Below are positions 34,144-43,145 of a stretch of 49,164 nt of DNA, in pieces; position 1 is the first letter of the stretch, and each line of letters opens with the position of its first letter. The stretch is from Physcocola sp002396385 (GTDB taxonomy: Bacteria; Bacteroidota; Bacteroidia; Bacteroidales; Paludibacteraceae). The position numbers and the translations under genes are program-made. The notes under the pieces were generated by a model. It was not told where the DNA came from. It saw only the letters and a list, made by a program, of their open reading frames with translations, and ran no database searches. The stretch spans positions 1 to 49,164 of the forward strand of contig CAMNDM010000028.1 in assembly GCA_946535435.1 (NCBI GenBank), in the 5' to 3' direction.

Positions 34144-35148
34144 TTACTTAATTTTTAGGGTTTGAGCTATATTTTTGAAGAACTCTAATTTTTCGTCAAT
34201 GTTTTTGTTCGCACTCGCTATGAATAGATAAACGCGTCCTGCGTTGTAGATGACGGTAGCATACGATTTCCCGGTTACTTTACCCCCCTCGTCGGTGGAG
34301 ATTATGTCGTAATCGAATCCTTTTTTACCATTGATACTGATTTTTTTGCTGCCGACAATCTTGCTGTCTTTCTCTAAAATACCCTCAACCAGTTCCCGAG
34401 CCTCTTTCTTTGCGTCTTTTTTCACGTCGAGTTTTGTGGTAGCTAGTTGGAAGTAGTCTTTCTCGTTGCTTGCCTTCTCATTCTCAAAGTCGCCGCTTTT
34501 CGTAAAGATGGAAAGCATTAAGCCCGAATTCTGCACTTTATAACCACCGTTGCTGATGCTGAACAGTGAGGTGGAGTAGGTGTCTTTTTCTTTTTGTTGC
34601 GGACCCGAGTAAACAATGGAAAGTAAGCAGCGTTCCAGTTTGTTGATGTTGATGGTGTCTGTCGCGTTGCATTCTGCTGTTATGAACATTGGCAGGTTGG
34701 TCTTGAGCTCCAATTCCTGCTTGTAACGCCCGTTCTCGTCCTTGCTTTTCCTCAGTACAGCCTTTATCCCGTTAATGTTGAAGTCGGTCCACTTGTAGTT
34801 ATTCATTCTCAACTGTAAGGCCGAAACGGCAGAAATTCCGTGTTGGCTGACAGCAATGGTTGCATTGTCTACTTCATTCTTGAAGATGGTGTTGAAAAAA
34901 GGAGTATGGCTTTGCACGTAGCCAGTATTTGGCAACGCAATGGCATAGTCGAACTCTTCTATTTGGGTGTGACGCGCCGAAAGCGTATTGAACAATGCGG
35001 TCGGTTCTGGCTCATCTTCTGCCATTAACAATGGCATTGTTCTCGTCTCGGTGAACGTTGCTGGCGATTCGGCGTTGGCACACAGCGCTTCTTGTCCGAT
35101 GCCAAGTAATAGCAGGAGTCCTGCCGTTTTTATAAATTTAGTGGTCAT
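34144..35148 (-). CDS. Exported protein of unknown function
   Basis: A protein of about 334 residues with a signal peptide (MTTKFIKTAGLLLLLGIGQEALC). The middle and C-terminal parts are mixed alpha/beta with SLFSISNGGYKVQNSG and KKISINGKKGFDYDIIS, ending in FIASANKNIDEKLEFFKNI; the last part resembles PsbP-like or stress-response lipoprotein folds, but this is weak. A frame from 35190 would extend it, but ATG 35148 gives the signal peptide directly. It overlaps the SPOR gene by 11 bp and abuts folE, so the three are one unit. Confidence 0.75.
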   Translation of the reverse strand: MTTKFIKTAGLLLLLGIGQEALCANAESPATFTETRTMPLLMAEDEPEPTALFNTLSARHTQIEEFDYAIALPNTGYVQSHTPFFNTIFKNEVDNATIAVSQHGISAVSALQLRMNNYKWTDFNINGIKAVLRKSKDENGRYKQELELKTNLPMFITAECNATDTININKLERCLLSIVYSGPQQKEKDTYSTSLFSISNGGYKVQNSGLMLSIFTKSGDFENEKASNEKDYFQLATTKLDVKKDAKKEARELVEGILEKDSKIVGSKKISINGKKGFDYDIISTDEGGKVTGKSYATVIYNAGRVYLFIASANKNIDEKLEFFKNIAQTLKIK

Positions 35149-35614
35149 TCTTCTCAAAATCAGTATTAAACACTTCGTTGTCGCGTACAATATAAATGTC
35201 GCCTTCCCATTTAAAGAATTCGCTTTTCAACTTGTTAGCCAAAATCAGTGCATCGGCATGGGTTCTGAAGTCGCCCACCCTCAAACGCCAGAAAGGCGAT
35301 GAGAACGTAAGGTAGGTGGTAAGTTCAGGGTGGCGTGACTTGATGCTGGCCTCGCGTTGCGAAGCTTCGTCTTTCGACTGTTTCTGGTGGTTTCCCATAT
35401 AAACCTGCACGCGGTAACCCGAAAAGGTCAGCTGTTTCTTGTTGCTCCAGGCTTCCTTCTTCTTGTCTAAAAGTCTGCCGACAGCGGCTGGTTGTGAAAC
35501 AACCACTTCGCCCTGACCTTCCTTGGGCGTTTTCAAGTCAGAGAAGATGTTGTCGGCGTATACGCTTGCCATGCATGTCGCAAAAAGAGCGATAAGGGTT
35601 GCGATGATTCTCAT
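35138..35614 (-). CDS. SPOR-domain exported protein
   Basis: A 158-residue protein with a signal peptide (MRIIATLIALFATCMASVYA). The C-terminal SPOR domain (about 65-140) has GYRVQVYMGNHQKQSKDEA and WRLRVGDFRTHADALILANK. SPOR domains bind denuded peptidoglycan glycan strands at sites of cell division or remodelling. A TTG at 35620 is possible, but ATG 35614 is chosen. It is the first gene of the unit SPOR protein-exported protein-folE. Confidence 0.85.
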   Translation of the reverse strand: MRIIATLIALFATCMASVYADNIFSDLKTPKEGQGEVVVSQPAAVGRLLDKKKEAWSNKKQLTFSGYRVQVYMGNHQKQSKDEASQREASIKSRHPELTTYLTFSSPFWRLRVGDFRTHADALILANKLKSEFFKWEGDIYIVRDNEVFNTDFEKNDH

Positions 35615-35635
35615 TACCAATGTTGTTTGTTTCTA

Positions 35636-35643
35636 CAAAGATA
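35636..35643 (-). promoter_or_regulatory. Candidate -7 element for the SPOR-folE unit
   Basis: The minus strand reads TATCTTTG, an exact TAnnTTTG match, about 22 nt before ATG 35614. Confidence 0.55.
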
Positions 35644-35678
35644 AACATTTAGCGTCAAAAAAACGGCTGTTTTTACGT

Positions 35679-36611
35679 TCATTTGGCGTTGTTGTCGTGC
35701 TGTTCTATGAATCGGAGTTGCTGCTCCAGCATTTCTACCTTATGCATATGTACGCCAGCGGCCTTTGCCATCTTAATCGGATTGCTGTATATGGCTTGAA
35801 TTTCCATCCGGCGGTGGTTGTCGTAGTCGAGTCGCATGCTTGGTGCGTAGGGCTCCATTTTGTCGGTGTTGTCAAGCATTTTCTGCACGAAGTCGTCTTT
35901 AATGTTGGCACCGCAGGCCCTTGCCCCTTCCACAGTTTCAATCATCAGGTCGGTGATGAGCTGGCGCGCAGCCGGGTCCTGCATCAATTTGTCGGTCGTG
36001 GTCCGCAAAGCAACAGTAAGTCCGTTGTAGGGTATGTTCCAGACCAGTTTCCGCCAGCGGAACAGGTTCAAGTCATCCCCTTGGGTGTAGGGAACCCCCG
36101 CTCCGGTAAAGTCTGCCTTTATCTGTTCGGCTGTTTCCACATCATACTTGTTTCCCAGATAGGCGGTGGTCAGAGCTCCATAGTCAGCGTGTACAATGTG
36201 CCCGGGACTGACGCGCGAAGTGCAGATGAACGCCATACCTCCAGCGATGGCTTGTGTCGGAAAAAGTTTGGCAAGTTCTTGCTCGTATCCAAGTCCGTTC
36301 TGAATGAGTATGATGGTGGATTTTTCTTTTAAGATAGGGGTCAGCAACTGTGGTAGCTTGTCGTTCTGGGTGGCTTTTAAACAGACCAGAGCGACATCGC
36401 ATTTAGGCATGCTCGCTGTATTGTTGTATACCTGCATGTTGTTGAGGTGGAAGTCGCCGTTGACCGACTTCACATCCAATCCGTTTGCTTTGACGTAGTC
36501 GTATTCGCTGTGGTAGAGGAAGTGGACATCTTGTCCGGAAAAGGCTAAACGACCTCCGTAATAGCCTCCTATGGCCCCCGTCCCTATTATGGCATAGCTT
36601 AATTTTTTCAT
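35679..36611 (-). CDS. panE: 2-dehydropantoate 2-reductase
   Basis: PanE reduces ketopantoate to pantoate for coenzyme A synthesis, using NADPH. The 310 residues have the nucleotide motif IIGTGAIGGYYGGRLA (about 8-23) and the C-terminal helical domain with RWRKLVWNIPYNGLTVAL, containing the conserved lysine and asparagine, and MRLDYDNHRRMEIQAIYS. A TTG at 36623 extends the frame, but ATG 36611 (MKKLSYAIIG) is chosen. It is a separate unit from secDF, whose terminator lies upstream. Confidence 0.9.
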   Translation of the reverse strand: MKKLSYAIIGTGAIGGYYGGRLAFSGQDVHFLYHSEYDYVKANGLDVKSVNGDFHLNNMQVYNNTASMPKCDVALVCLKATQNDKLPQLLTPILKEKSTIILIQNGLGYEQELAKLFPTQAIAGGMAFICTSRVSPGHIVHADYGALTTAYLGNKYDVETAEQIKADFTGAGVPYTQGDDLNLFRWRKLVWNIPYNGLTVALRTTTDKLMQDPAARQLITDLMIETVEGARACGANIKDDFVQKMLDNTDKMEPYAPSMRLDYDNHRRMEIQAIYSNPIKMAKAAGVHMHKVEMLEQQLRFIEQHDNNAK

Positions 36612-36633
36612 GCGTTGATTCAAAATTATAGTG

Positions 36634-36641
36634 CAAAAATA
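36634..36641 (-). promoter_or_regulatory. Candidate -7 element for panE
   Basis: The minus strand reads TATTTTTG, an exact TAnnTTTG match, giving a leader of about 17 nt. A second match (TAATTTTG, 36621-36628) would leave only a few bases before the ATG. Confidence 0.45.
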
Positions 36642-36680
36642 CTCAAATCTGCCCTTGTTTGTATCAAACTACCAAAACAA

Positions 36681-36711
36681 ATAAGCCCGAACTCGTCGAG
36701 TCCGGGCTTAT
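36681..36711 (-). terminator. Terminator of secDF
   Basis: A 14-bp stem with one mismatch (36681-36694 with 36698-36711), followed on the minus strand by TTTGTTTTGG. Confidence 0.7.
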
Positions 36712-36746
36712 CCTATAGTTCAAACGTTAGTTTGTCTGCGCTTTGA

Positions 36747-39700
36747 TTAAATGTTAGAAATCTCGTTTTTCTTGGCTTCTGCAGCGGCTTTTTCTGCAGC
36801 GGCTTTCTCTTGTGCTGCTTTCATCTCATCGAGTGCGATTTCCTTTGTTGATTTTTCAGCCTTCTTGCCCAAGATGAAGCGGGCAATAGGTGATGCGATG
36901 AAGATAGAAGAGTATGTACCGAAGATGATACCCAGCAACATTGCGAAGATGAAACCACGGATGGTTGCACCACCGAATGCGAATATGATGACTAACACGA
37001 TGCCTGATGACAGTGAGGTACTGAACGTACGGCTCAGTGTTGAACCAAGGGCTTCGTTGAATACCTGGCTCTGGTTGCGGTTCGGATAGCTCTTGCGGTA
37101 TTCGCGGATACGGTCGAAGATGACCACCGTGTCGTTGATTGAGTAACCAATCACTGTCAGAATCGCTGCCACAAACGACTGGTCGATCGACATGTCGAAC
37201 GGCATAAACTTATAGCAGAGCGAGAATACTCCGAAGATGAGCAGTGTGTCGTGTACCAAAGAGGCGATTGAACCTACCGAGAAGGCTACATCGCGGAAAC
37301 GGAGCAACAGGTAGAGGAAGATGCCGATAAGGGCGAATGCAACTGCCCAAGCAGCATGCTCCAAAATGTCGTGCGCCATGGTTGCACCTACTTTTGCCGA
37401 ACTCTGGATGCCGAATGTAGAGTCGTCGTCTACACCAGCCTCGCGTACGCCTTCGTTGGTTCTTACGTAGCGGTGGACGAACTGTGTTTTAGTGACACTG
37501 TCACCCAGTTTGCTCTTCAAACCTTCGTAGAGTTTAGCCTCAATTTCATCGTCAACCGTGTTCCCCTCGTCTTCGATGCGGTAGTTGGTTGATATACGTA
37601 CTTGGTTCGATGAACCGATAGTAACTACGCTGACTCCATCGAACTCGTTGCTGAGCAGGCTCTTGATCTCTTCGGTGGTTACCGGATTCTCGAAACGTAC
37701 AATGTAGTTACGGCCACCAGTGAAGTCAATACTTGGCTTCAGACCGTTTGTGAGAAGGGAGATGACAGACACAACAAGGCAGATTCCGGAAATAGTAAGG
37801 AACTTCTTACTGTTCTTCATGAAATCGTAGTTGACGTTCTGGAACCAGTTCTTGGTGATGTTGGTGGTGAATGTCAAGTCGTTGAACTTCTCGGTCTTCA
37901 ACAGATGCTCGAAGATGAGACGGCTGATGAGCAGTGCGGTAAACAACGAAGACAACAGACCAATAATCAAGGTCGTTGCAAAACCTTTAATCGGACCTGT
38001 TCCGAAGTAGAACAAGATGATACCGGTAAGGATACTGGTCAGGTTTGAGTCGAAGATGGCGCTGTATGAGTTTGAGTAACCGTCGCTCAAAGCGGTCTTG
38101 ACGTCCTTGCCGTTTCTTAATTCTTCACGTGTACGCTCGTAAATCAACACGTTCGCGTCAACGGCCATACCCAAGGTCAGCACAATACCGGCAATACCAG
38201 GCAGTGTGAGGACGGCTTTGAAGGAAGCCAAGACACCGAAAATGAGGACTACGTTCGCTATCAGTGCGGTGTCGGCTACCAAACCCGGAGTCTTTCCGTA
38301 GTAGAACACCATGTAGATGAGGATCATGAAGAAGGCTACCAGGAACGAAATGAAACCGTTGTTGATAGCTTCCTGACCCAGAGACGGACCAACAATGTCT
38401 TCTTGTACGATGTGGGCAGGTGCAGGCATCTTACCAGATACAAGCACGTTTGCCAAGTCTTTCGCTTCTTCTGGCGTGAAATCGCCAGTGATAGAAGAGC
38501 GGCCGCCAGGAATTTCACCGTTTACACGTGGATATGAATATACATAGCCGTCGAGTACGATGGCAACACAGTTGCCTACGTTGTCGCGGGTGATGTTCGC
38601 CCATTTGCGGGCACCTTCTGCGTTCATAGTCATGCTTACGCTGGCGCTGACAGAATTCTGTTCAAAGTCGGGCTGGGCGTTTGTAACGACGTCGCCAGTT
38701 AACACAGGCTTAGGCTCCTTGCCCTTTGCTGTCTTGTTGTGGAGTGCTATTAAAGCGTAGATTTCACCATCACCGATAGGCTTGATTGTCCAATTGGCGA
38801 GAAGGGTGTGAGGAATGATACCTTTTTCGTGACCTTTGCGGAAGTATTCCGAGATTTTGGCAGTGTCGGCTGCACGGGCGTAACCGATGACAGGACTCTC
38901 AAATGGCTGTCCCTGTTGGTTTACGTTCAGTTGGAGTACAGCAAACAAAGGATTTTCTTCTTCGGCCTTCTTTGCGTTGGCTGCATCGGCAGCAGAAGCG
39001 CTGTCGCCCGCACCGAGTTGGGCGAGTAGGTCGTCGCTCTTTCCGCCTTTTGCTGTATCTTCAGCTGCAACTTTCTTTTCTGTTTCAGCGTTGTTGTTCT
39101 CTTTCAATTTCTGTCCAGCCACTTCGCCACGCATTGCAGTGTTGAGGGCGACAATGTTATTGATGACCTCTGTCAGCTTGCTGGTTTCCCAAAACTCGAG
39201 GTTGGCTGAACCTTGCAGCAACTTACGAACACGCTCAGGTTCCTTTACACCCGGCATTTCAATGAGCACACGGTTAGAACCTGTAAGACGCTGTATGTTA
39301 GGCTGGATGACACCGAAACGGTCGATACGGTTACGGAGCACGTTGAACGAGTTGTCGATGGCGATGTCGATGCTTTCGGCAAGCGCCTTGATGACAGCTT
39401 CGTCGGTGGCGTCTCTCTTAATCTTCTCTTTGGTGCTGCTGTTTGCAAAATAGTCGGCCAGTCTGGCATTAGGAGCATTCTTCTTCAATGCCTCGACAAA
39501 CAGCTCGAGATAAGGTTTGCTGCTTGATTTTTGTGCCTCGTTGGCATCTTTGATAGATTGAATGAACTCTGGCTTCTCGTTCTGGCTGCCGGCAAGGGCT
39601 TTCAAAACGTCTGGTACGGATACTTCCATTACAACGTTCATACCGCCTTTCAAGTCCAAACCGAGACTGAGCTCTCGCTCGCGGCAGTCTTTAACATTGT

Positions 39701-39896
39701 AACCGAAGAAATAACCTCCCCATACTTTTTCTGTTGAGACAGAGTCGAGGAAAGCGCTGTACTTAGCATTGCTTCCTTGCGCATAAGCTTCCGCCTTGCT
39801 TTCGTAGCTGTGCGAAATAATGCTGAAAGAAAGGTAGTAAATACATACCAAGGCTAAAAGTGTAGCTATAACCTTGACAAATCCTTTGTTTTGCAT
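36747..39896 (-). CDS. secDF: Fused protein-export subunits SecD-SecF
   Basis: SecDF uses the proton gradient to help the Sec translocon release proteins on the outer side of the inner membrane. The 1049 residues join SecD (signal-like helix 8-28, LGLDLKGGMNVVMEV, VLIEMPGVKEPERVRKLL, GLVADTALIANVVLIFG, GMAVDANVLIYERTREEL) to SecF (SIDFTGGRNYIVRF, GYSINDTVVIFDRIREY). The SecD periplasmic part carries a long Ala/Glu/Lys insert (about 260-320), and the C terminus is an Ala/Lys/Glu tail. The start is ATG 39896 (MQNKGFVKVI). It is transcribed alone. Confidence 0.95.
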   Translation of the reverse strand: MQNKGFVKVIATLLALVCIYYLSFSIISHSYESKAEAYAQGSNAKYSAFLDSVSTEKVWGGYFFGYNVKDCRERELSLGLDLKGGMNVVMEVSVPDVLKALAGSQNEKPEFIQSIKDANEAQKSSSKPYLELFVEALKKNAPNARLADYFANSSTKEKIKRDATDEAVIKALAESIDIAIDNSFNVLRNRIDRFGVIQPNIQRLTGSNRVLIEMPGVKEPERVRKLLQGSANLEFWETSKLTEVINNIVALNTAMRGEVAGQKLKENNNAETEKKVAAEDTAKGGKSDDLLAQLGAGDSASAADAANAKKAEEENPLFAVLQLNVNQQGQPFESPVIGYARAADTAKISEYFRKGHEKGIIPHTLLANWTIKPIGDGEIYALIALHNKTAKGKEPKPVLTGDVVTNAQPDFEQNSVSASVSMTMNAEGARKWANITRDNVGNCVAIVLDGYVYSYPRVNGEIPGGRSSITGDFTPEEAKDLANVLVSGKMPAPAHIVQEDIVGPSLGQEAINNGFISFLVAFFMILIYMVFYYGKTPGLVADTALIANVVLIFGVLASFKAVLTLPGIAGIVLTLGMAVDANVLIYERTREELRNGKDVKTALSDGYSNSYSAIFDSNLTSILTGIILFYFGTGPIKGFATTLIIGLLSSLFTALLISRLIFEHLLKTEKFNDLTFTTNITKNWFQNVNYDFMKNSKKFLTISGICLVVSVISLLTNGLKPSIDFTGGRNYIVRFENPVTTEEIKSLLSNEFDGVSVVTIGSSNQVRISTNYRIEDEGNTVDDEIEAKLYEGLKSKLGDSVTKTQFVHRYVRTNEGVREAGVDDDSTFGIQSSAKVGATMAHDILEHAAWAVAFALIGIFLYLLLRFRDVAFSVGSIASLVHDTLLIFGVFSLCYKFMPFDMSIDQSFVAAILTVIGYSINDTVVIFDRIREYRKSYPNRNQSQVFNEALGSTLSRTFSTSLSSGIVLVIIFAFGGATIRGFIFAMLLGIIFGTYSSIFIASPIARFILGKKAEKSTKEIALDEMKAAQEKAAAEKAAAEAKKNEISNI

Positions 39897-39946
39897 TTTT
39901 TGAGTGTCTATTTATTTAATTTATATTTTCATTTCGTTACAATTTG

Positions 39947-39954
39947 CAAATGTA
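39947..39954 (-). promoter_or_regulatory. Candidate -7 element for secDF
   Basis: The minus strand reads TACATTTG, an exact TAnnTTTG match, about 45 nt before the ATG. Confidence 0.5.
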
Positions 39955-40020
39955 GTGTTTTTTTGCTTTTGTACCCTTTTTTTATGTCTTGTTTTTTGTT
40001 TATACTGTTAAATTAGGAAG

Positions 40021-40980
40021 TTACCACTGCATTTTCAGCCAAAGTTTGGCTATTATGCTGTTGGCTTTGCTGATTTCGCTGTAGGGGGTCTGGCGCGTGC
40101 CGAATTGGTGGTAAGAATTTTCGATGCTTTCGGCCATACTTCCTTCAAAATCGAATGACTTGCAGTGCCTTCCCGCCTTTTTTATGGCCTCCCAGACCAA
40201 CAAGGAGGCGGCGCCTGTCGCGCTGAAGTTACGGTCGTTCGCCGGTACCAGATAGTAGGCTCGCTCGTTGTCCCAAACCAAGAACAATGCGCTCTGTGTT
40301 TTTTCGTCGGCCCCCTCTATACTTAATATTGTTCCTTGCCCGCGTTTTAAGGCAGCGTCGGCCAGTTGGAGAAATGGCTCTCTGCCTATCTCTTCTTTGC
40401 TGCCCCGTTTTTCGATTAACTGCTTGTGGAAATCGTAAAATTCAGCCGGCGACAGCTTCCCTTCCCTGCAAATGAGTCTGTTCCTTTCCGCCTTCTTTAT
40501 CTGTCGTTTTTTCGCACTGCTGAAACTGCCATATACGGTTTCCAGGTTTTTCAAATCGTTTATTATATAGGTGTAGCGTGTGGTTTGTCTGTAACCAGAC
40601 CAGTAGAAGGGTAGCCAGTTGCTGAATGCAGGTGAGAAATTCTGTACGAACAGGTCTATTTTTAAATTGTCGAGTTGTCTGATAATTTCCTTTGCCCATT
40701 TTTTTTCAAAGGACAACCTTTCCCTTTCGTTAAACCGGGTGGGGTAATGGTAGCAAATGCCGTTGGTCTGGGTAAGAGGTGGCATCAATATGTAGCGTTG
40801 GCCGAATTTCTGCCCGAACAGGTAGGGCAGGGTGGCTGTAACGGCTCCCGAAGAGTCGTGCGCTATAGCTACGTCCCAGTCCTTTCCTGAACATACCGCC
40901 TCCATCCACCAGTGTTGCGAGTAGACGGGTATGTTTGTGCTGCGCGCACATATTTGTTGATATTCCTCTTTATTTGTCAT
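40021..40980 (-). CDS. FemAB/GNAT-like acyltransferase
   Basis: A 319-residue protein with the two-lobed GNAT fold seen in FemAB-type and BioF2-like transferases: PVYSQHWWMEAVC near the start, YTYIINDLKNLETVYGSFS, AKKRQIKKAERN and FDFEGSMAESIENSYHQFG near the C terminus. Members add amino acids or acyl groups to cell-wall or other targets; the substrate here is unknown. A TTG at 40992 is possible, but ATG 40980 is chosen. No clear -7 element was seen; it follows a terminator-bounded gene and precedes secDF. Confidence 0.78.
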   Translation of the reverse strand: MTNKEEYQQICARSTNIPVYSQHWWMEAVCSGKDWDVAIAHDSSGAVTATLPYLFGQKFGQRYILMPPLTQTNGICYHYPTRFNERERLSFEKKWAKEIIRQLDNLKIDLFVQNFSPAFSNWLPFYWSGYRQTTRYTYIINDLKNLETVYGSFSSAKKRQIKKAERNRLICREGKLSPAEFYDFHKQLIEKRGSKEEIGREPFLQLADAALKRGQGTILSIEGADEKTQSALFLVWDNERAYYLVPANDRNFSATGAASLLVWEAIKKAGRHCKSFDFEGSMAESIENSYHQFGTRQTPYSEISKANSIIAKLWLKMQW

Positions 40981-41050
40981 AATCCAACACAAAAGAAACT
41001 GAATTTTGCGATATTTCCGAATTTTGAGTGAGTATAGTCGTGTTTTTATA

Positions 41051-41090
41051 AAAAAAAGAAGGCTGGATATTGTCCTGTCCAGCCTTCTTT
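41051..41090 (-). terminator. Terminator of the first GH9 gene
   Basis: A 13-bp stem AAAGAAGGCTGGA / TCCAGCCTTCTTT (41055-41067 with 41078-41090), with a run of A on the left that reads as T on the minus strand. Confidence 0.8.
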
Positions 41091-41123
41091 CAGTTTCAAG
41101 TTTACTTAAATATCAGTGGAAAA

Positions 41124-42938
41124 TCATCTTTTGATGAACATTTTGCTAGTGCTACCACTTTCGCTGCTGACTTTCAGCAAGTGACGCCCGTTTGCAAGTT
41201 TGGAAATGTCGAGACCTTCAGCCAGGGCTTTCCAGCTAGTGACAGTCTGCATTTCAGTGCGTCCCTCAACGTCGTAGATGGTGACGTTTGCCTTACCTGT
41301 TGCCTTTGCGTCCAACATGATGAAGTCGGTCGTAGGATTTGGATACAGGTGGCAGCGGATGTCGTCGTTGCTGACTGCCTTTACATCTGTTGATGGGTTC
41401 ACAATGAAGTTGATGTAGCCTAGGGCACCTACCAGACCTGCATTATAGTCGATGCCTCCTTCCCCGCTTTTATAGTTGTCGATGTCGTCGGGGTAGGTGG
41501 AAGGGTTTAACGAACCACCAACCAGATAGCCCAGCTGACTGTGCTGCTGGCTCATCTTGCAGACCTTTTGGTTGTTAGAATCGTTGAGGTAGATGTTGCG
41601 GTAGTGTGGATATTGTGGGTAGTTGTCGCCGAAACCGGTGATGAACGAGTAGTTGCTGCTGTTGTTACCCATAATGTATTCAATGGTGGCCAATGCGTAA
41701 GGATCGACCGTCGATAAGTTGCCAATCATCTTGTTGTATAGGCCGTAAACGAAAGCCTGGTTGGCCGGATAGCGTAGGATTCCCCATTCGTTGTTCTTGA
41801 CGTTGAGAATGTAGCCGCTTTTTGGCTTGTAGGAGTTGACAATGGCTTCCAAACGGACTTTGCACTTCTCGGCCAGTTCTGGGTCTACATCTCCAGCATA
41901 CATTCCCATCACGTAGTGCGCGAGGTCTTCTGTGTTGTTGTAGCAGAGCGTGTACCAGTGGGTGTAGGTCTTGTCGTTGAAGACGAAGTCTGAAAAACCT
42001 TCTTCGTTCATTTTCGTAATGTAAGAGGCCTCGCCGGTTGCACGGTAGAGCTCAGTGAACAAGACACATACGTCGGACTCGTACTTAGGCTTTGCACCAT
42101 AAAATCCGCCCGGAGCGCCTGTGTTACCCTCGTCGTTCTCTAATATGAATTGCAAGCACACTTTCGCCTTCGCTAAACATTTGTCGGCGTATTCAGCATC
42201 GTATTTCCTGTACAGGCGTGACATCGCAGCCAGAGAAGCACCGCAGAAAGCGACCATAGAAGTACCTTTTTTCGAAAGCTTGTATACCGAGCGTGAACCT
42301 TCTAATTCACCGCCCAATTCTTTAGGAAGCGCCGATTTGAAAACGGAGGTACACCATACTTTATGGTCTGGTCCGCCTTCTCCAATCTGGTAGTAGAAGT
42401 TTTTCTCGTCGCGGATGGCTTTGAGAAAGTAGTCTGTGGCATATTTTACCTCGTCAAGAATGTCTGGAATTCCGTTAGGAATACCAGCGCCGCCTTCCCA
42501 TGTAAAGTCGCCACTGCCGATGTATCCGTTATAGTCGCTGCTGTAATAGTCTTTGTAGCCTTGAGGGAACTCGCTGTAGCCGAGTAACAGGACGTAGGCT
42601 GAATAGAATTCAGTTTGTCCGAACTTCACGAAGTCAGCGCAGTCCCACCAACCGCCTACTAGGTCATATCCATCAGAAGGGTCGGCGTCTTTAATGTACG
42701 AAACACCTTTTTTCGCATAGCTGGCATATTGGGCGTATTCGGGTGAAACGTTGGTAGGCTCGTAGGAAGCCAGCAACCAGTTGGGCCCGTAACCAGAACG
42801 CTGCGCCCCATAAAAACGCGTGGTCATCCACAAAGCCTTTCCGTATTGGATGGAATCGAAAGCGAATTCTGCGCTTGCTGTGTTAGAACATAATGAAGCA
42901 AGCAAAAGTGCTGCTGTGTTAGTGTAAAATTTCTTCAT
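41124..42938 (-). CDS. Family 9 glycoside hydrolase (endoglucanase-type) with T9SS tail
   Basis: A secreted enzyme of 604 residues acting on beta-1,4-glucans such as cellulose. A signal peptide (MKKFYTNTAALLLASLCSNTASA) leads into the GH9 barrel (about 28-505). It carries the aspartates of the base/nucleophile in GGWWDCADFVKF (Asp99 and Asp102), YPQYPHYRNIY (about 440-450, where the family usually has PHHR), and the acid glutamate in GEGGIDYNAG (about 491). A type A T9SS domain (CHLYPNPTTDFIML, about 530-604) ends in a positively charged MFIKR. The longer frame to 43079 has no signal peptide at its start, so ATG 42938 is chosen. A paralogue lies upstream. Confidence 0.92.
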   Translation of the reverse strand: MKKFYTNTAALLLASLCSNTASAEFAFDSIQYGKALWMTTRFYGAQRSGYGPNWLLASYEPTNVSPEYAQYASYAKKGVSYIKDADPSDGYDLVGGWWDCADFVKFGQTEFYSAYVLLLGYSEFPQGYKDYYSSDYNGYIGSGDFTWEGGAGIPNGIPDILDEVKYATDYFLKAIRDEKNFYYQIGEGGPDHKVWCTSVFKSALPKELGGELEGSRSVYKLSKKGTSMVAFCGASLAAMSRLYRKYDAEYADKCLAKAKVCLQFILENDEGNTGAPGGFYGAKPKYESDVCVLFTELYRATGEASYITKMNEEGFSDFVFNDKTYTHWYTLCYNNTEDLAHYVMGMYAGDVDPELAEKCKVRLEAIVNSYKPKSGYILNVKNNEWGILRYPANQAFVYGLYNKMIGNLSTVDPYALATIEYIMGNNSSNYSFITGFGDNYPQYPHYRNIYLNDSNNQKVCKMSQQHSQLGYLVGGSLNPSTYPDDIDNYKSGEGGIDYNAGLVGALGYINFIVNPSTDVKAVSNDDIRCHLYPNPTTDFIMLDAKATGKANVTIYDVEGRTEMQTVTSWKALAEGLDISKLANGRHLLKVSSESGSTSKMFIKR

Positions 42939-42975
42939 ATAATGTGCATTTAGTTTGAAATATGTAAAGCAAGCA

Positions 42976-42983
42976 CAAAAATA
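42976..42983 (-). promoter_or_regulatory. Candidate -7 element for the first GH9 gene
   Basis: The minus strand reads TATTTTTG, an exact TAnnTTTG match, about 37 nt before ATG 42938. Confidence 0.55.
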
Positions 42984-43084
42984 ATTTTTTATTATGAAGT
43001 TTAACGCCTTTTTACGAAATATTTTTAGAAAGTTTACTGTATAACAATTTTTTAGCCCCTGATGCAAAAATTCGGTCAAATGAC

Positions 43085-43125
43085 TTGATATTTTTTTACC
43101 CTTCGTTTGATACTATTTTTTTACC
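43085..43125. repeat. Two direct repeats upstream of the first GH9 promoter
   Basis: TTGATATTTTTTTACC (43085-43100) and TTGATACTATTTTTTTACC (43107-43125) share both ends; the second has three extra bases inside. They lie about 100-150 bp upstream of the GH9 -7 element, a distance at which activator sites occur. Confidence 0.5.
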
Positions 43126-43145
43126 TCTGTTCTTATCCTTACCTA

